Source: Nocardioides sp. QY071
GTDB taxonomy: Bacteria > Actinomycetota > Actinomycetes > Propionibacteriales > Nocardioidaceae
Length of the DNA stretch: 64,000 bases
Assembly (NCBI RefSeq): GCF_029961765.1
Contig: NZ_CP124681.1
Coordinates: forward strand, 2,542,001 to 2,606,000
Direction: 5' to 3'
Under the pieces are notes generated by a model that worked only from the letters and a program-made list of their open reading frames with translations, did not search any database and had not been told where the DNA came from. Numbering within the stretch: position 1 is the stretch's first letter; each line of letters starts with the position of its first letter. Positions 32,650 to 43,454 of the stretch are shown piece by piece. The position numbers and the translations under genes were made by a program.

Positions 32650-35189
32650 CGGCGCTCGGGCCACGACTGGTGGAGGGCCGCGGCCTGACCTCGGCGGAGG
32701 CCACCCGGCGCCTCGAACGCGACGGTGAGAACGTCGTCCCGCGGGCCGCACCCCGCAGCCTGATCGCCAGGGTGGCCCGGCAGCTCGCCGACCCGATGAT
32801 CGTGCTGCTCTGCGCGGCACTGGTGGTCGTGCTGGTCCTGGGCGATCGGGTCGATGCGGCCATCATCGGCGCGGTCGTGGTCCTCAACACGGTCATCGGC
32901 GTCGTTCAGGAGGTGCGCGCCGAGCATGCGGTCGCGGTGCTGGACGAGCTCGCCTCGCCCCAGGCCAGGGTGCGGCGCGACGGGCGGTTCGTGGAGCTGC
33001 CGGCTGCTCAGCTGGTCGTCGGGGACGAAGTGCGGCTCGAGGCCGGCGACGTCGTGCCCGCCGACCTGTCGCTCGGCGAGGCCGTCGCGTTGGAGGTCGA
33101 CGAGGCTGCGATGACGGGGGAGTCGGTACCGGTGCGGCGCGGGACCGGTGAGGAGGTGCTCTCCGGCACGGTCGTGACCCGTGGCCGGGCCGTGGCAGCG
33201 GTGGTGCGGACCGGGGCGCAGAGCGGCCTGGGCCGGATCGCGGTGCTGATCGCGGCGACGGGACTGCGTCCCACGCCGCTGCAGCGTCGTCTCTCCCGCC
33301 TGTCGCGACAGCTGGTGTGGATCACGGCCGGCCTCGCCGCCGTGGTGCTCCTGCTGGCGGTGCTGCGAGGCGAGCCCCTGGCCGACTCCCTGATCCTCGC
33401 CGTGAGCCTCGCGGTCGCGGCGATCCCCGAGTCGCTCCCGGCCGTCGTCTCGGTCGCGCTCGCGCTCGGTGCGCTCCGGATGGCACGGCGATCGGCGATC
33501 GTGCGGTGGTTGCCGGCTGTCGAGACGCTGGGCTCGGTGTCCGTGCTCGCCTCCGACAAGACCGGCACCCTCACCGAGGGACGGATGACGGTACGCCGGA
33601 CGTGGACGGCCGAGGGCGCCTGCGACGTGGACGGTCCGGCGTACGGCCGCGCCGGTGCGGTGCGGGGCGCGAGCGCCGACGGGAGCGCGGTCGAGCGGCT
33701 CCTGCGTGACGTGGTGCTGTGCAACGACGCGCGGCTCACTCCGGCCGGAGACGGCTGGTCCGGGATCGGGGACCCGCTGGAGGTGGCGCTGCTGGTCGCC
33801 GCGGCTCGGCTGGACGAGAGGCTGTTGCACGCTCCTCGGGAGTGGCGCCGGGTCGACGAGACCCCGTTCGACAGCGAGAGCCGGTCGATGACGACCGTGC
33901 ACGAGGACGCCACGGGAGGACGTCTGGTGGTGGTCAAGGGCGCACCCGAGACGGTGCTGGACGGGCTCGCGGACCGTGCGGTGGCCGACCGGGCGCGGGC
34001 AGAGGCGCACGCGATGGCCCGTGCTGGCTTCCGCGTTCTCGCGGTCGCCGACGGCGCGCCCGACCGGGCACCCGAGCTGGTCGGGCTGGTCGGCATGATC
34101 GACCCGCCGCGCGACGACGCTGCGGCAGTGGTGAGCGCCTGTCGGGCCGCCGGGATCCGTCCGCTCCTCGTCACGGGCGACCACGCCGAGACGGCGCTGG
34201 CCGTCGCCCGCGAGGTCGGCATCGCGCGCCCCGACGGGGAGGTCGTCGACGGAGACGTGGTCGCGCGGGGCGAGCACGTGGCGCGGGTCGAGCGGATCGA
34301 CGTGTACGCGCGGACCCACCCTGAGCAGAAGGTCGACATCATCGACGCCTGGCAGGCACGCGGACACGTGGTGGCGATGACCGGGGACGGCGTGAACGAC
34401 GCACCGGCACTGCGGCGTGCGGACATCGGGGTCGCCATGGGAAGGCACGGCACCGAGGTCGCCCGGCAGGCGGCGGACCTGGTGCTGGCCGACGACGACC
34501 TGCGGACCGTCGTGACCGCGGTGGCCGAGGGCCGCCGGATCTACGCCAACATCCGCACGTTCCTGCGCTACGGCCTCTCCGGAGGACTGGCCGAGGTGCT
34601 GGTGATCCTGGTCGCACCGTTCGTCGGGATCGCGACGCCACTCCTTCCGGGGCAGATCCTGTGGATCAACATGCTGACGCACGGCATCCCCGGCGTGGCC
34701 TTCGGCGGTGAGCCCCTGGACCCCCGGCTCATGCAGCGACCGTCGCCATCGCCGGAGCGGTCCGTGCTCGGTGAGGGCCTGGTACGGCGGATCCTCGTCG
34801 GAGGGCTCCTGATCGCCGGAGTCAGCATCGCGGCGGGCCTGCTGGCGACCGCCCACTCCTGGCCCACCACGACGGTGGTGTTCCTGACGCTCGGCCTCGC
34901 CCAGCTGGCACTCGCCCTGGCGCTGCGCGCACCACGCTCGACGCGTGGGCTCGGGGAGCGGGGGCTCGAGGTGTCGGTCGCCGCTGCGGTCGGGCTCCAG
35001 GTCCTGGCCGCCACCTGGACGCCGTTGCAGGAGCTGCTCGGGACCCGATCCGTCGAACCGGCGGCCTGGGCCACGGTGCTCGCCCTGGCGGTGCTTCCGG
35101 GCGCGGTCGTCAAGGTGAGCGCGGGCCGCCGTCCGGCGGCTCAGCCCGCGTCGTCGCCGGGATCGGGCGCGAGGCCGTCCTGGAAGTGA
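32646..35189 (+). CDS. P2-type cation-transporting ATPase (CtpF-like)
   Basis: 847 residues. N-terminal cation-ATPase region (TSAEATRRLERDGENVVP), actuator loop EAAMTGESVPV, membrane motif VAAIPESLPAVVSVAL, phosphorylation site SDKTGTLTEG (Asp304), nucleotide-binding VVKGAPETVL, hinge [12 protein letters not shown], then four C-terminal helices. The PESLP motif in helix 4 fits Ca2+/Mn2+-type P2A pumps. Length is slightly short of CtpF (905). Translationally coupled to the upstream USP (ATGA). The last 49 bp overlap the convergent DUF1918 gene. Substrate ion is inferred only. Confidence 0.95.
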   Translation: MTALGPRLVEGRGLTSAEATRRLERDGENVVPRAAPRSLIARVARQLADPMIVLLCAALVVVLVLGDRVDAAIIGAVVVLNTVIGVVQEVRAEHAVAVLDELASPQARVRRDGRFVELPAAQLVVGDEVRLEAGDVVPADLSLGEAVALEVDEAAMTGESVPVRRGTGEEVLSGTVVTRGRAVAAVVRTGAQSGLGRIAVLIAATGLRPTPLQRRLSRLSRQLVWITAGLAAVVLLLAVLRGEPLADSLILAVSLAVAAIPESLPAVVSVALALGALRMARRSAIVRWLPAVETLGSVSVLASDKTGTLTEGRMTVRRTWTAEGACDVDGPAYGRAGAVRGASADGSAVERLLRDVVLCNDARLTPAGDGWSGIGDPLEVALLVAAARLDERLLHAPREWRRVDETPFDSESRSMTTVHEDATGGRLVVVKGAPETVLDGLADRAVADRARAEAHAMARAGFRVLAVADGAPDRAPELVGLVGMIDPPRDDAAAVVSACRAAGIRPLLVTGDHAETALAVAREVGIARPDGEVVDGDVVARGEHVARVERIDVYARTHPEQKVDIIDAWQARGHVVAMTGDGVNDAPALRRADIGVAMGRHGTEVARQAADLVLADDDLRTVVTAVAEGRRIYANIRTFLRYGLSGGLAEVLVILVAPFVGIATPLLPGQILWINMLTHGIPGVAFGGEPLDPRLMQRPSPSPERSVLGEGLVRRILVGGLLIAGVSIAAGLLATAHSWPTTTVVFLTLGLAQLALALALRAPRSTRGLGERGLEVSVAAAVGLQVLAATWTPLQELLGTRSVEPAAWATVLALAVLPGAVVKVSAGRRPAAQPASSPGSGARPSWK

Positions 35190-35365
35190 TGGACCTCGGC
35201 ATCGGGCCCGGGGAAGAACACGGACTCGTGACCGTTGTCCGACCAGCGCACGACGTACGGCGGGCTGCCGTCGGGGTGCCGGACCTGGAGGATCTCGCCG
35301 TCCCGGACCGGGCCGCCGACCCGGTTGCTGCGGACGATCAGGCGGTCACCGACGGATGCGTACAT
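35141..35365 (-). CDS. DUF1918 small protein
   Basis: 74 residues; the family pattern is clear: ASVGDRLIVRSNRVGGPVRD at the start and GSPPYVVRWSDNGHESVFFP in the middle. It is a small beta-rich protein of unknown function common in actinobacteria. GAGGAG sits 6 bases before ATG 35365. DevR-like boxes at 35437-35474 are 72 bp upstream. Its 3' end overlaps the P-type ATPase gene by 49 bp on the other strand. Confidence 0.9.
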   Translation of the reverse strand: MYASVGDRLIVRSNRVGGPVRDGEILQVRHPDGSPPYVVRWSDNGHESVFFPGPDAEVHHFQDGLAPDPGDDAG

Positions 35366-35436
35366 GTCGTTCTCCTCAGGTCGGGACGCGGGTGCGCCGT
35401 TCAGGTCGACTCTCGGACGTGGTGCGGCGTGCCGGC

Positions 35437-35474
35437 AGAGCCGTAGGTCCTCGGGCGCGGGTGCCGTGGGTCCC
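35437..35474. promoter_or_regulatory. Paired DevR-like boxes in divergent promoter
   Basis: GAGCCGTAGGTCCT (35437-35450) and GTGCCGTGGGTCCC (35461-35474), starts 24 bp apart, between DUF1918 (minus) and the alcohol dehydrogenase (plus). Confidence 0.5.
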
Positions 35475-35509
35475 TCCTGCGCCCCGACGGACGGGCGCAC
35501 GATGGGGGG

Positions 35510-36580
35510 ATGCGAGCATGGGAGGTGTCGGGGATGCCCGGCCGAGCGGGGCGGCTGCAGCCGGTGGAACGCTCGGTGCCGGTCCCCGGCGACGACGAGC
35601 TGCTCGTACGGGTCACGGCATGCGGCGTGTGCCGGACCGACCTGCACCTCGCCGACCTCGAGCTGCCACCCCACCGCCCCGGCGTCGTACCGGGGCACGA
35701 GGTGGTCGGGGTCGTGGTGGGTGCGGGTCGGTCCACGACCCGTCTCGACGTCGGCACCAGGGTCGGGATCGCCTGGCTGCGGTCGACGTGCGGACGTTGC
35801 GAGGCGTGCCGCGTCGGAGCGGAGAACCTGTGCATCCACGCGGCGTTCACCGGCTGGGACGCGGACGGAGGCTTCGCCGAGTACGCCGTGGTACCTGAGG
35901 GGTTCGCCTACGAGCTGCCAGCGGCCTTCTCCGACGAGGAGGCGGCGCCCCTGCTCTGCTCGGGCATCATCGGCTATCGAGCGCTGCGGCGAGCCCACCT
36001 GCCGCCGGGCGGCCGGCTCGGGATCTACGGCTTCGGCTCGAGCGCACACCTGACCGCTCAGATCGCGATCCGGCAGGGAGCCCAGGTGCACGTGCTCACC
36101 CGGGAGGCCGCGGCGCGGGACCTCGCGCTCGAGCTGGGCGCGGCGTCGGCCGGCCCTGCCGACGGGCGGCCGCCGTGCCCTCTCGACAGCGCGATCCTGT
36201 TCGCGCCGGTGGGGGAGCTGGTCCCCGTCGCACTCGAGGCGCTCGCCCAGGGCGGCACCCTTGCCATCGCGGGGATCCATCTCAGTGACGTCCCGGCTCT
36301 CGACTACGCCCGACACCTCTTCCGCGAGCGCACGCTCACCTCGGTCACCGCCAACACCCGTGCCGACGGCGAGGAGCTGCTACGGCTCGCCGCGGCGCTC
36401 GACGTGCGGCCCTCGGTCACGACCTACCCGTTCACCGCCGTGGACCAGGCACTGGACGACCTGGCCCGGGGCAGGTTCGCCGGTGCGGCGGTGGTCCGGG
36501 TGTCCGGGACAGGAGCGGGACCTTCGGGCAGGTCTCCGGTGACCTTCGGTCCTGCCACGGGCGCTCGCGCAGGAGCATGA
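35510..36580 (+). CDS. Zinc-dependent alcohol dehydrogenase
   Basis: 356 residues. Catalytic zinc ligands in TACGVCRTDLHLAD (Cys) and VPGHEVVG (His-Glu); structural zinc cysteines in CGRCEACRVGAENLC; Rossmann motif GIYGFGSSAH. Medium-chain dehydrogenase oxidising alcohols or reducing aldehydes with NAD(P). It resembles AdhA-type enzymes. The ATG at 35510 follows a G-rich stretch. The last 25 residues (TGAGPSGRSPVTFG...) are low-complexity and encode DevR-like boxes for the next gene, so the C-terminus may be extended. Confidence 0.93.
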   Translation: MRAWEVSGMPGRAGRLQPVERSVPVPGDDELLVRVTACGVCRTDLHLADLELPPHRPGVVPGHEVVGVVVGAGRSTTRLDVGTRVGIAWLRSTCGRCEACRVGAENLCIHAAFTGWDADGGFAEYAVVPEGFAYELPAAFSDEEAAPLLCSGIIGYRALRRAHLPPGGRLGIYGFGSSAHLTAQIAIRQGAQVHVLTREAAARDLALELGAASAGPADGRPPCPLDSAILFAPVGELVPVALEALAQGGTLAIAGIHLSDVPALDYARHLFRERTLTSVTANTRADGEELLRLAAALDVRPSVTTYPFTAVDQALDDLARGRFAGAAVVRVSGTGAGPSGRSPVTFGPATGARAGA

Positions 36581-36613
36581 TCGGAGATGCGGCAGACCCC
36601 GGTCCTACGGCCG
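36517..36613. promoter_or_regulatory. DevR-like boxes overlapping the ADH gene 3' end
   Basis: GGGACCTTCGGGCA (36517-36530) and GTGACCTTCGGTCC (36539-36552), starts 22 bp apart, plus CGGTCCTACGGCCG at 36600-36613. They precede the small gene at 36773. Confidence 0.5.
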
Positions 36614-36772
36614 GTCGAACCCGCAAGTGCCGGCCCGCCGGCAGCCGCGAAGCACTGGTGGTCACCGACCACAGACCCGCCGTCGTCATGACGGATGCAG
36701 CGGCAGCGACGGCGGGCCGGCCACTGTCCGCGCGGAAGGTCGCCCACGGACGGTCACGAGGAGGGGAGCACC

Positions 36773-36949
36773 ATGGCAGCGCTGGTGGATCAGGTGGTAG
36801 CAGGACCGGGCCCGCACCCATGGCCCCAGGCGGGCCCTGCCGGAGAGCACCCCTGGCAGGAGGACGGCGCCGACATCGCCCTCGACGACGAGGCCGACGA
36901 GGCAGTTCCGCTCGCCCTCGCGCTCATCCCGGCCAAGGGTGTCGAGTGA
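36773..36949 (+). CDS. Small acidic protein, unknown
   Basis: 58 residues, from ATG 36773 with GAGGGGAG about 5-8 bases upstream. Composition is Pro/Gly/His-rich in the first half (GPGPHPWPQAGPAGEHPWQE) and acidic in the second (DIALDDEADEAVP), ending in a hydrophobic LALALIPAKGVE. No family recognised. It is preceded by three DevR-like boxes and followed 10 bp later by the convergent ACP gene, which supports it as a real short gene. Confidence 0.5.
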   Translation: MAALVDQVVAGPGPHPWPQAGPAGEHPWQEDGADIALDDEADEAVPLALALIPAKGVE

Positions 36950-36959
36950 GGGGCCGACC

Positions 36960-37229
36960 TCACGGCTCGGACAGGAAGGCGACGCAGCTCGCCACCGTCG
37001 TCAGGCGAGGATAGTCCGCCTCGTCGATGCGTACTCCCGTCCTCGCGCAGACGGTCTCGACGAACGTGAGGAAGTCGAGACTGTCGAGGTCGAGCTCGCC
37101 GCGGAACGGAGTGTCGTCGCCGAGCGACTCCACGTCGGCGTCGGGAACGATGGCGAGCAGCGCACCGGCGACAGCAGCGCGGGCTTCGGCGGGGTCGACC
37201 CGTCGCATGGGTCTCGGTGAGGTGCTCAC
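36960..37229 (-). CDS. Acyl carrier protein
   Basis: 89 residues. The phosphopantetheine attachment Ser50 is in ELDLDSLDFLTFVE, with the usual four-helix ACP spacing before and after. The GTG start overlaps the stop of the E2 gene (GTGA); an internal ATG at residue 8 is the alternative. It ends a seven-gene operon containing an acyl-CoA synthetase and a 2-oxo acid dehydrogenase, which is an unusual place for an ACP. Possible role: accepting acyl groups produced by the complex; inference only. Confidence 0.87.
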   Translation of the reverse strand: MSTSPRPMRRVDPAEARAAVAGALLAIVPDADVESLGDDTPFRGELDLDSLDFLTFVETVCARTGVRIDEADYPRLTTVASCVAFLSEP

Positions 37230-38389
37230 AGGTCCTCCGGGTGCTGGAGATGGTGGTCGACGAGAGCCAGGAACCGGCTCCCGGTGAAGCCGTCGGTGGC
37301 GCGGTGGTCGGCGGCGAGAGTGACGGTCGTGCTCGGACGGACCCCGAGCAGGCCCTCGACGGCCCACGGTCGATCCGCCACGCGCCCGAAGCCCACGAGC
37401 GCCACCTGGGGTGGGTAGATCACGCCGTGGACGCTGTCGGCACCCTGGTCGCCCAGGTTCGTGACGGTGAGGGTGGGGTCGCTGAGCTCGGCGGCGCGCA
37501 GCCTACCGGTGCGGGCGCGGGTGACGAGGTCCCGCAGGGCTGCCATCAGCGCGTCGACGCTCAGGTGGTCTGCGTCGTGGAGCACAGGTGCGAGCAGCCC
37601 GCCGCCCCGTAGCGAGGTGGCGACAGCGAGGTGCACCCCATCGCCGGGTACGAATCCGTCGTCGACCCAGAAGCCGTTGAGCTCCGGGGTCGCGGCCGCC
37701 GCCAGTGCGCTCGCCCTGAGCAGCAGCGCTGCCGGTACGACGCGCTCGGCGACCGGCAGCGGGAGGTTGTGCTCGCGCAGCCAGCGCATCGCGGGACCCA
37801 GGTCCACGTCCGACGACAGGAAGTAGTGGGGGATGTCCCGGTTCGCCCGGCTCATCCGCGCCGCGATCGTGGCCCGCATGCTGTCGTGACGCGTTGCGAC
37901 CGCAGACGGCGGCTCGGTCGGCCGCTGCTCGACCGCGGGCTGGTCGGACGGAGGCCGCTGGGCGGCCGCTCGCACGTCCTCGGCACGCACGGGCAGGCCG
38001 CCGGGGCGACCCAGCCGGTCGATGTCCACACCGAGCTCGTCGGCGAGGCGGCGGGCCAGCGGCGTTGCCCTGACCGAGGATCGTGGCGGCCGGGGGACGG
38101 CAACTGATGGCGCCGGCGCCGCCGGGCTCGCTGCCGGCGTCGACATGCCGGAGCCCGTGGCATCGATCCGGGCGAGCGGTGTCCCGACCTGCACTGTCGT
38201 GCCGGGCGGCACCAGCAGCTCGCCGACGACGCCGTCCTCGAACACCTCGACCTCGATCGCCGCCTTGGAGGTGTCGACCACGGCCACGGGGTCGCCCTTG
38301 TGGACGCGGTCGCCGGGCGACACCAGCCACTCCAGGAGGGTTCCCTGGTCCATGTCGGCGCCCAGCGAGGGCATGGTGAAGTCGCTCAT
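37226..38389 (-). CDS. 2-oxo acid dehydrogenase E2 (dihydrolipoamide acyltransferase)
   Basis: 387 residues. One lipoyl domain (residues 1-76) with lipoylated Lys42 in VVDTSKAAIEVEVF; a peripheral-subunit-binding domain (VRATPLARRLADELGVDIDR, about 107-140); and a catalytic domain with His362/Asp366 in AADHRATDGFTG. It moves an acyl group from lipoate to CoA. The catalytic domain is a little short (about 215 residues) but the active-site motif is intact. Three bases separate it from the E1beta stop. No E3 gene is nearby, so E3 must be supplied elsewhere. Confidence 0.93.
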   Translation of the reverse strand: MSDFTMPSLGADMDQGTLLEWLVSPGDRVHKGDPVAVVDTSKAAIEVEVFEDGVVGELLVPPGTTVQVGTPLARIDATGSGMSTPAASPAAPAPSVAVPRPPRSSVRATPLARRLADELGVDIDRLGRPGGLPVRAEDVRAAAQRPPSDQPAVEQRPTEPPSAVATRHDSMRATIAARMSRANRDIPHYFLSSDVDLGPAMRWLREHNLPLPVAERVVPAALLLRASALAAAATPELNGFWVDDGFVPGDGVHLAVATSLRGGGLLAPVLHDADHLSVDALMAALRDLVTRARTGRLRAAELSDPTLTVTNLGDQGADSVHGVIYPPQVALVGFGRVADRPWAVEGLLGVRPSTTVTLAADHRATDGFTGSRFLALVDHHLQHPEDL

Positions 38390-38392
38390 CGT

Positions 38393-39382
38393 TCACTCCA
38401 GGAGACGTCGTGCGGCGGCGACGATGCGGTCCGGTCGAGGCAGTGCGGCCTCCTCGAGGTGCTGGGCGTACGGGAGGGGCACCTCGGCCGAGCAGACCCG
38501 CTCCACGGGTCCGTCGAGGTCGTACATGGCCTGCTCGGTGATGCGGGCGCTGACCTCCGCCGACAGGCTGCCCGAGCGCCAGCCCTCGTCGACCACGACG
38601 ACGCGGTGCGTACGACGTACCGAGTCCATGATCGTCGCGTCGTCCAACGGGCGGAGCGTGCGCAGGTCGATGACCTCGGCGTCCACGCCGCCGGCAGCGA
38701 GGTGATCGGCGGCCTCCAGGGTGGGGGGCAAGGAGCCGCCGTAGGTGACCAGGGTGACGTCGCCCCCCGGCCGACGGACGGCAGCATGGTCGAGATCGAC
38801 CGGTGCCGGATCCTCCTCCAGGGGGCCGGAGGTGTTGTACAGCGATCCGTGCTCGAAGAAGAGCACCGGGTCGGGATCATCCAGCGCCGGACGCAGCATG
38901 CCGCGTGCGTCCGCAACGGTCGCCGGGGCGACCACGCGCAGGCCCGGGATGTGGGCGTACCAGCCCTCGAGGCTGTGCGAGTGCTGGGCAGCGAGCTGAC
39001 GGCCGGCTCCAGTGGTCATCCGGATCACCAGGGGGACATTGAACTGGCCACCCGACATGTGCAGCAGTGACGCTGCGTTGTTGAGGATCTGGTCGAGCGC
39101 GAGCAGGCTGAAGTTGACGGTCATGATCTCGACGATCGGGCGCAGGCCGGCGACGGCGGCGCCGATGCCGGCGCCCACGAACGCCGACTCGGAGAGCGGC
39201 GTGTCCCGGATCCGCTCAGGTCCGAACTCCTCGAGAAGACCCAGGCTCACCGCGAAGCACCCACCGTACGCGCCGACGTCCTCGCCCATCAGGAACACGC
39301 GCTCGTCCTCGCGGAGGGCCTCGCGCAGTGCGGCGCGAAGAGCCTCGCGGTAGGTCATGGTCGGCCGGCCCGCGGAGCTCAT
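38393..39382 (-). CDS. 2-oxo acid dehydrogenase E1 component, beta subunit
   Basis: 329 residues, normal length. Starts [20 protein letters not shown], then [42 protein letters not shown]-like [13 protein letters not shown] and [16 protein letters not shown], and a transketolase C-terminal domain ([19 protein letters not shown]). Pairs with E1alpha to decarboxylate a 2-oxo acid on thiamine diphosphate and acylate lipoate. Pyruvate, acetoin or branched-chain substrates cannot be told apart from sequence alone. ATG overlaps the E1alpha stop. Confidence 0.94.
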   Translation of the reverse strand: MSSAGRPTMTYREALRAALREALREDERVFLMGEDVGAYGGCFAVSLGLLEEFGPERIRDTPLSESAFVGAGIGAAVAGLRPIVEIMTVNFSLLALDQILNNAASLLHMSGGQFNVPLVIRMTTGAGRQLAAQHSHSLEGWYAHIPGLRVVAPATVADARGMLRPALDDPDPVLFFEHGSLYNTSGPLEEDPAPVDLDHAAVRRPGGDVTLVTYGGSLPPTLEAADHLAAGGVDAEVIDLRTLRPLDDATIMDSVRRTHRVVVVDEGWRSGSLSAEVSARITEQAMYDLDGPVERVCSAEVPLPYAQHLEEAALPRPDRIVAAARRLLE

Positions 39383-40388
39383 GGCGTCCCACCCCGCTCG
39401 CTCGTGGTGAATCGCGTGAGATCGGCGACCGGTTCGAGAGGAGCGGCCTCCGCCGTCGTCACGGCAGCCTCCAGCAAGGTGTCGATCTCCGACTCGATGC
39501 GGGCCAGGACGTCGTCGGTGAGCCGGTCCTCGGCGCGCAGCAGCCCGATCAGGTGGTCGATCGGGTCGCGCGTCTTCCAGGCGGCGATCTCGGCCTTGTC
39601 GCGATAGCGGTCGGGGTCGTACATGGAGTGCGCCCGGAACCGGTAGGTCCGCATCTCCAGGAAGTGTGGGCCGGCACCGCCATGGATCTGCTCGATCGCC
39701 AGGCGGGCGGCCCCCTCGACCGCCAGGACGTCCATGCCGTCCACCGCCCAGGCGGCCACGCCGTAGGAGGAGGCGCGCAGGGCGAGGTCCGTGCGTGCGT
39801 GTTCGTGACGCAAGGCGGTACCCATGGCGTACTGGTTGTTCTCGCAGACCACCAGGAGGGGCAGGTGCCACAGCGCCGCGAGGTTGAGGGACTCGTGGAA
39901 CTCGCCCTCCGCGACCGCCCCGTCGCCGATGAAGCACGTCGTGATGCGGCGGTCCCCACGCAGGTGGTCGGCCAGAGCCACACCCAGCGCAAGGGGGAGA
40001 CCACCGGCCACGATGGCGTTGCCGCCGAGGAAGTTGGTGGCACGGTCGAACAGGTGCATCGACCCGCCCCGACCGCGGCTGCACCCGGTCACCCGCCCGA
40101 ACATCTCTGCCATCAGGGAATCGAGTGGTACGCCGCGTGCGATGGCGTGCCCGTGGTCGCGGTAGGTCGACACGACCGTGTCGTCGGCGCCGAGGCAGCC
40201 GAGCACTCCCGCGGCGACCGCCTCCTCGCCGACGCACAGGTGCAGGAAGCCACGGATCCGGGTGGCGCTGTAGAGCTCGGCGCAGCGCTCCTCGAAGCGG
40301 CGTACGAGGATCATCGTGCGCAGGAGGCCGAGGCGGTGGTCGTGCGCCGCCGCCGGAGCGCTGGCAGGTGCGCTGCGCCGCGCCCGGG

Positions 40389-40392
<4 letters not shown>
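39379..40392 (-). CDS. 2-oxo acid dehydrogenase E1 component, alpha subunit
   Basis: 337 residues. Thiamine-diphosphate motif [20 protein letters not shown] followed by [28 protein letters not shown] and the regulatory-loop region [19 protein letters not shown] are typical of pyruvate/acetoin E1alpha. The N-terminus is a short Ala-rich tail. The GTG start overlaps the stop of the acyl-CoA synthetase gene. Alternatives are acetoin dehydrogenase AcoA or PDH E1alpha. Confidence 0.94.
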
Positions 40393-42146
<1,754 letters not shown>

Positions 42147-42167
42147 CTCGACACCACCGTGCCGTGG

Positions 42168-42434
42168 TCACATCGTGAACGACGACGAGGCGCCGGTATT
42201 GGTCTCCACGTCGAGCACGGAGGCCTCGAACAGCGCGTGCGCCAGCCCACTGAGCGCCCGGCACACGGCGAGCTCGTCGCCGATCTCCGGGGCGTCCCGG
42301 TCCTCCGGGCTGCGTCGTGCGACTCCGCTGCTGCGCACCTCGGTGCCGGCGGTGGTGCGCAGCACCGCCTCCGCCCGCGTTCGGGGCCCGTCCTCGGACA
42401 GGTGGATCTCGACGTGCCAGGTCGTCGCGTGCAT
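42168..42434 (-). CDS. DUF1876 protein (Rv1738-like)
   Basis: 88 residues; MHATTWHVEIHLSEDGPRTR and GVARRSPEDRDAPEIGDELA match DUF1876. M. tuberculosis members Rv1738 and Rv2632c are small dimers; Rv1738 is strongly hypoxia-induced and structurally like ribosome hibernation factors. A ribosome-stabilising role here is inference. AAGGAG lies 6 bases before ATG 42434. Second gene of the seven-gene operon starting at 43321. Confidence 0.92.
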   Translation of the reverse strand: MHATTWHVEIHLSEDGPRTRAEAVLRTTAGTEVRSSGVARRSPEDRDAPEIGDELAVCRALSGLAHALFEASVLDVETNTGASSSFTM

Positions 42435-42475
42435 CTCGCTCTCCTTCGTTGGTCCAGGTGACGGGACCCGGCGGC

Positions 42476-43321
42476 TCACCGGACGATGGCCACCGGGCAC
42501 TGGGCATGGGTCAGGACGTGCTGGCTCACCGAGCCGAGCAGCATCTCCGAGAACGCGTCGCGGCCGCGTGACCCGACGACGACCAGCGACGCGGCCCGAC
42601 TCGCGTCGACGAGCACCGGCCCGGCCCGTACGGGGATCGCCTCCGGGACGATCTCGACGTCGGGGAACTGGGCGGCGCACTCGCGACACAGGTCCTTGAC
42701 CAGCTCCTCCGCGGCGGCCAGCTGGCGGTCGGCGACCTCCGACTCGGCCCCGTCGAAGGTCAGCACGTGGGCGAGCACCGAGAAGTAGCCGTGGATGGCG
42801 GTGACGCCCTCGCCGGTACGCCGGGCTCGCTCGCAGGCGAACCGCAACGCGCGTGCGGACGGCGCAGATTGATCGACGCCGACCACGATCCGGTCGACGA
42901 CCTTCGAGTGCCGGGGGCGCACGACGACGACGGGACACGGTGCGTGACGGGCTACGTGCTGGCTGACCGATCCCGTCAACGTGCCCGCTGTCAGCCCGTG
43001 CCCGGTGCTCCCGACGACCATCAGGTCGGCCCTCTCGGCGGCACGGAGCAGCTCGGGGACGACTGGTCCTGGGCGGACCTCCACGATGGCTTCCGGGAGT
43101 CCGAGCGCCTGCAACTGCTCCTCGGCCGCTTCGCGCCAGCCCTGGACCGCCCTGTCCATCTCGTCGCGGTAGTGGCCGACGACCGGGTCCATCGCGGTGC
43201 CGACGAGCACCACGTGGACGTCGGACCGTGGGGCGGCGTTCTCAGCGGCCCAGGTGAGGGCGGCGGCCGCGCCGGACGATCCGTCGTACCCGACGACGAT
43301 GCGGGGAGGGCTCTCGGTCAT
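42476..43321 (-). CDS. Universal stress protein, two UspA domains with intact ATP loops
   Basis: 281 residues. Both domains keep canonical nucleotide loops: VVGSTGHGLTAGTLTGSVSQ and VVGSRGRDAFSEMLLGSVSQ (G-2x-G-9x-G-S). Domain starts are RIVVGYDGSSGAAAALTWAA and RIVVGVDQSAPSARALRFAC. It is the most canonical USP in the window, close to Rv2623-type proteins that bind ATP and slow growth. I chose ATG 43321 because the upstream in-frame extension runs into the DevR-like box. It heads the operon USP-DUF1876-synthetase-E1alpha-E1beta-E2-ACP. Confidence 0.93.
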   Translation of the reverse strand: MTESPPRIVVGYDGSSGAAAALTWAAENAAPRSDVHVVLVGTAMDPVVGHYRDEMDRAVQGWREAAEEQLQALGLPEAIVEVRPGPVVPELLRAAERADLMVVGSTGHGLTAGTLTGSVSQHVARHAPCPVVVVRPRHSKVVDRIVVGVDQSAPSARALRFACERARRTGEGVTAIHGYFSVLAHVLTFDGAESEVADRQLAAAEELVKDLCRECAAQFPDVEIVPEAIPVRAGPVLVDASRAASLVVVGSRGRDAFSEMLLGSVSQHVLTHAQCPVAIVR

Positions 43322-43356
43322 GGCGTCAGCGTGCGCCGGTGCGGGGGCGACCAGTA

Positions 43357-43370
43357 GGGCCAAAGGGCAC
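43357..43370. promoter_or_regulatory. DevR-like box in divergent promoter
   Basis: GGGCCAAAGGGCAC lies 36 bp before the USP start (minus) and 85 bp before the FBP aldolase/phosphatase start (plus). No second clear copy was seen 22 bp away. Confidence 0.5.
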
Positions 43371-43454
43371 TACCGGTGAGTGCCGGAAGGCCGTGGAGCG
43401 GGTCGCGCGGCGGCTCTTGACTGGATGGAGGTCAACCGACGGAAAGGACGGACG

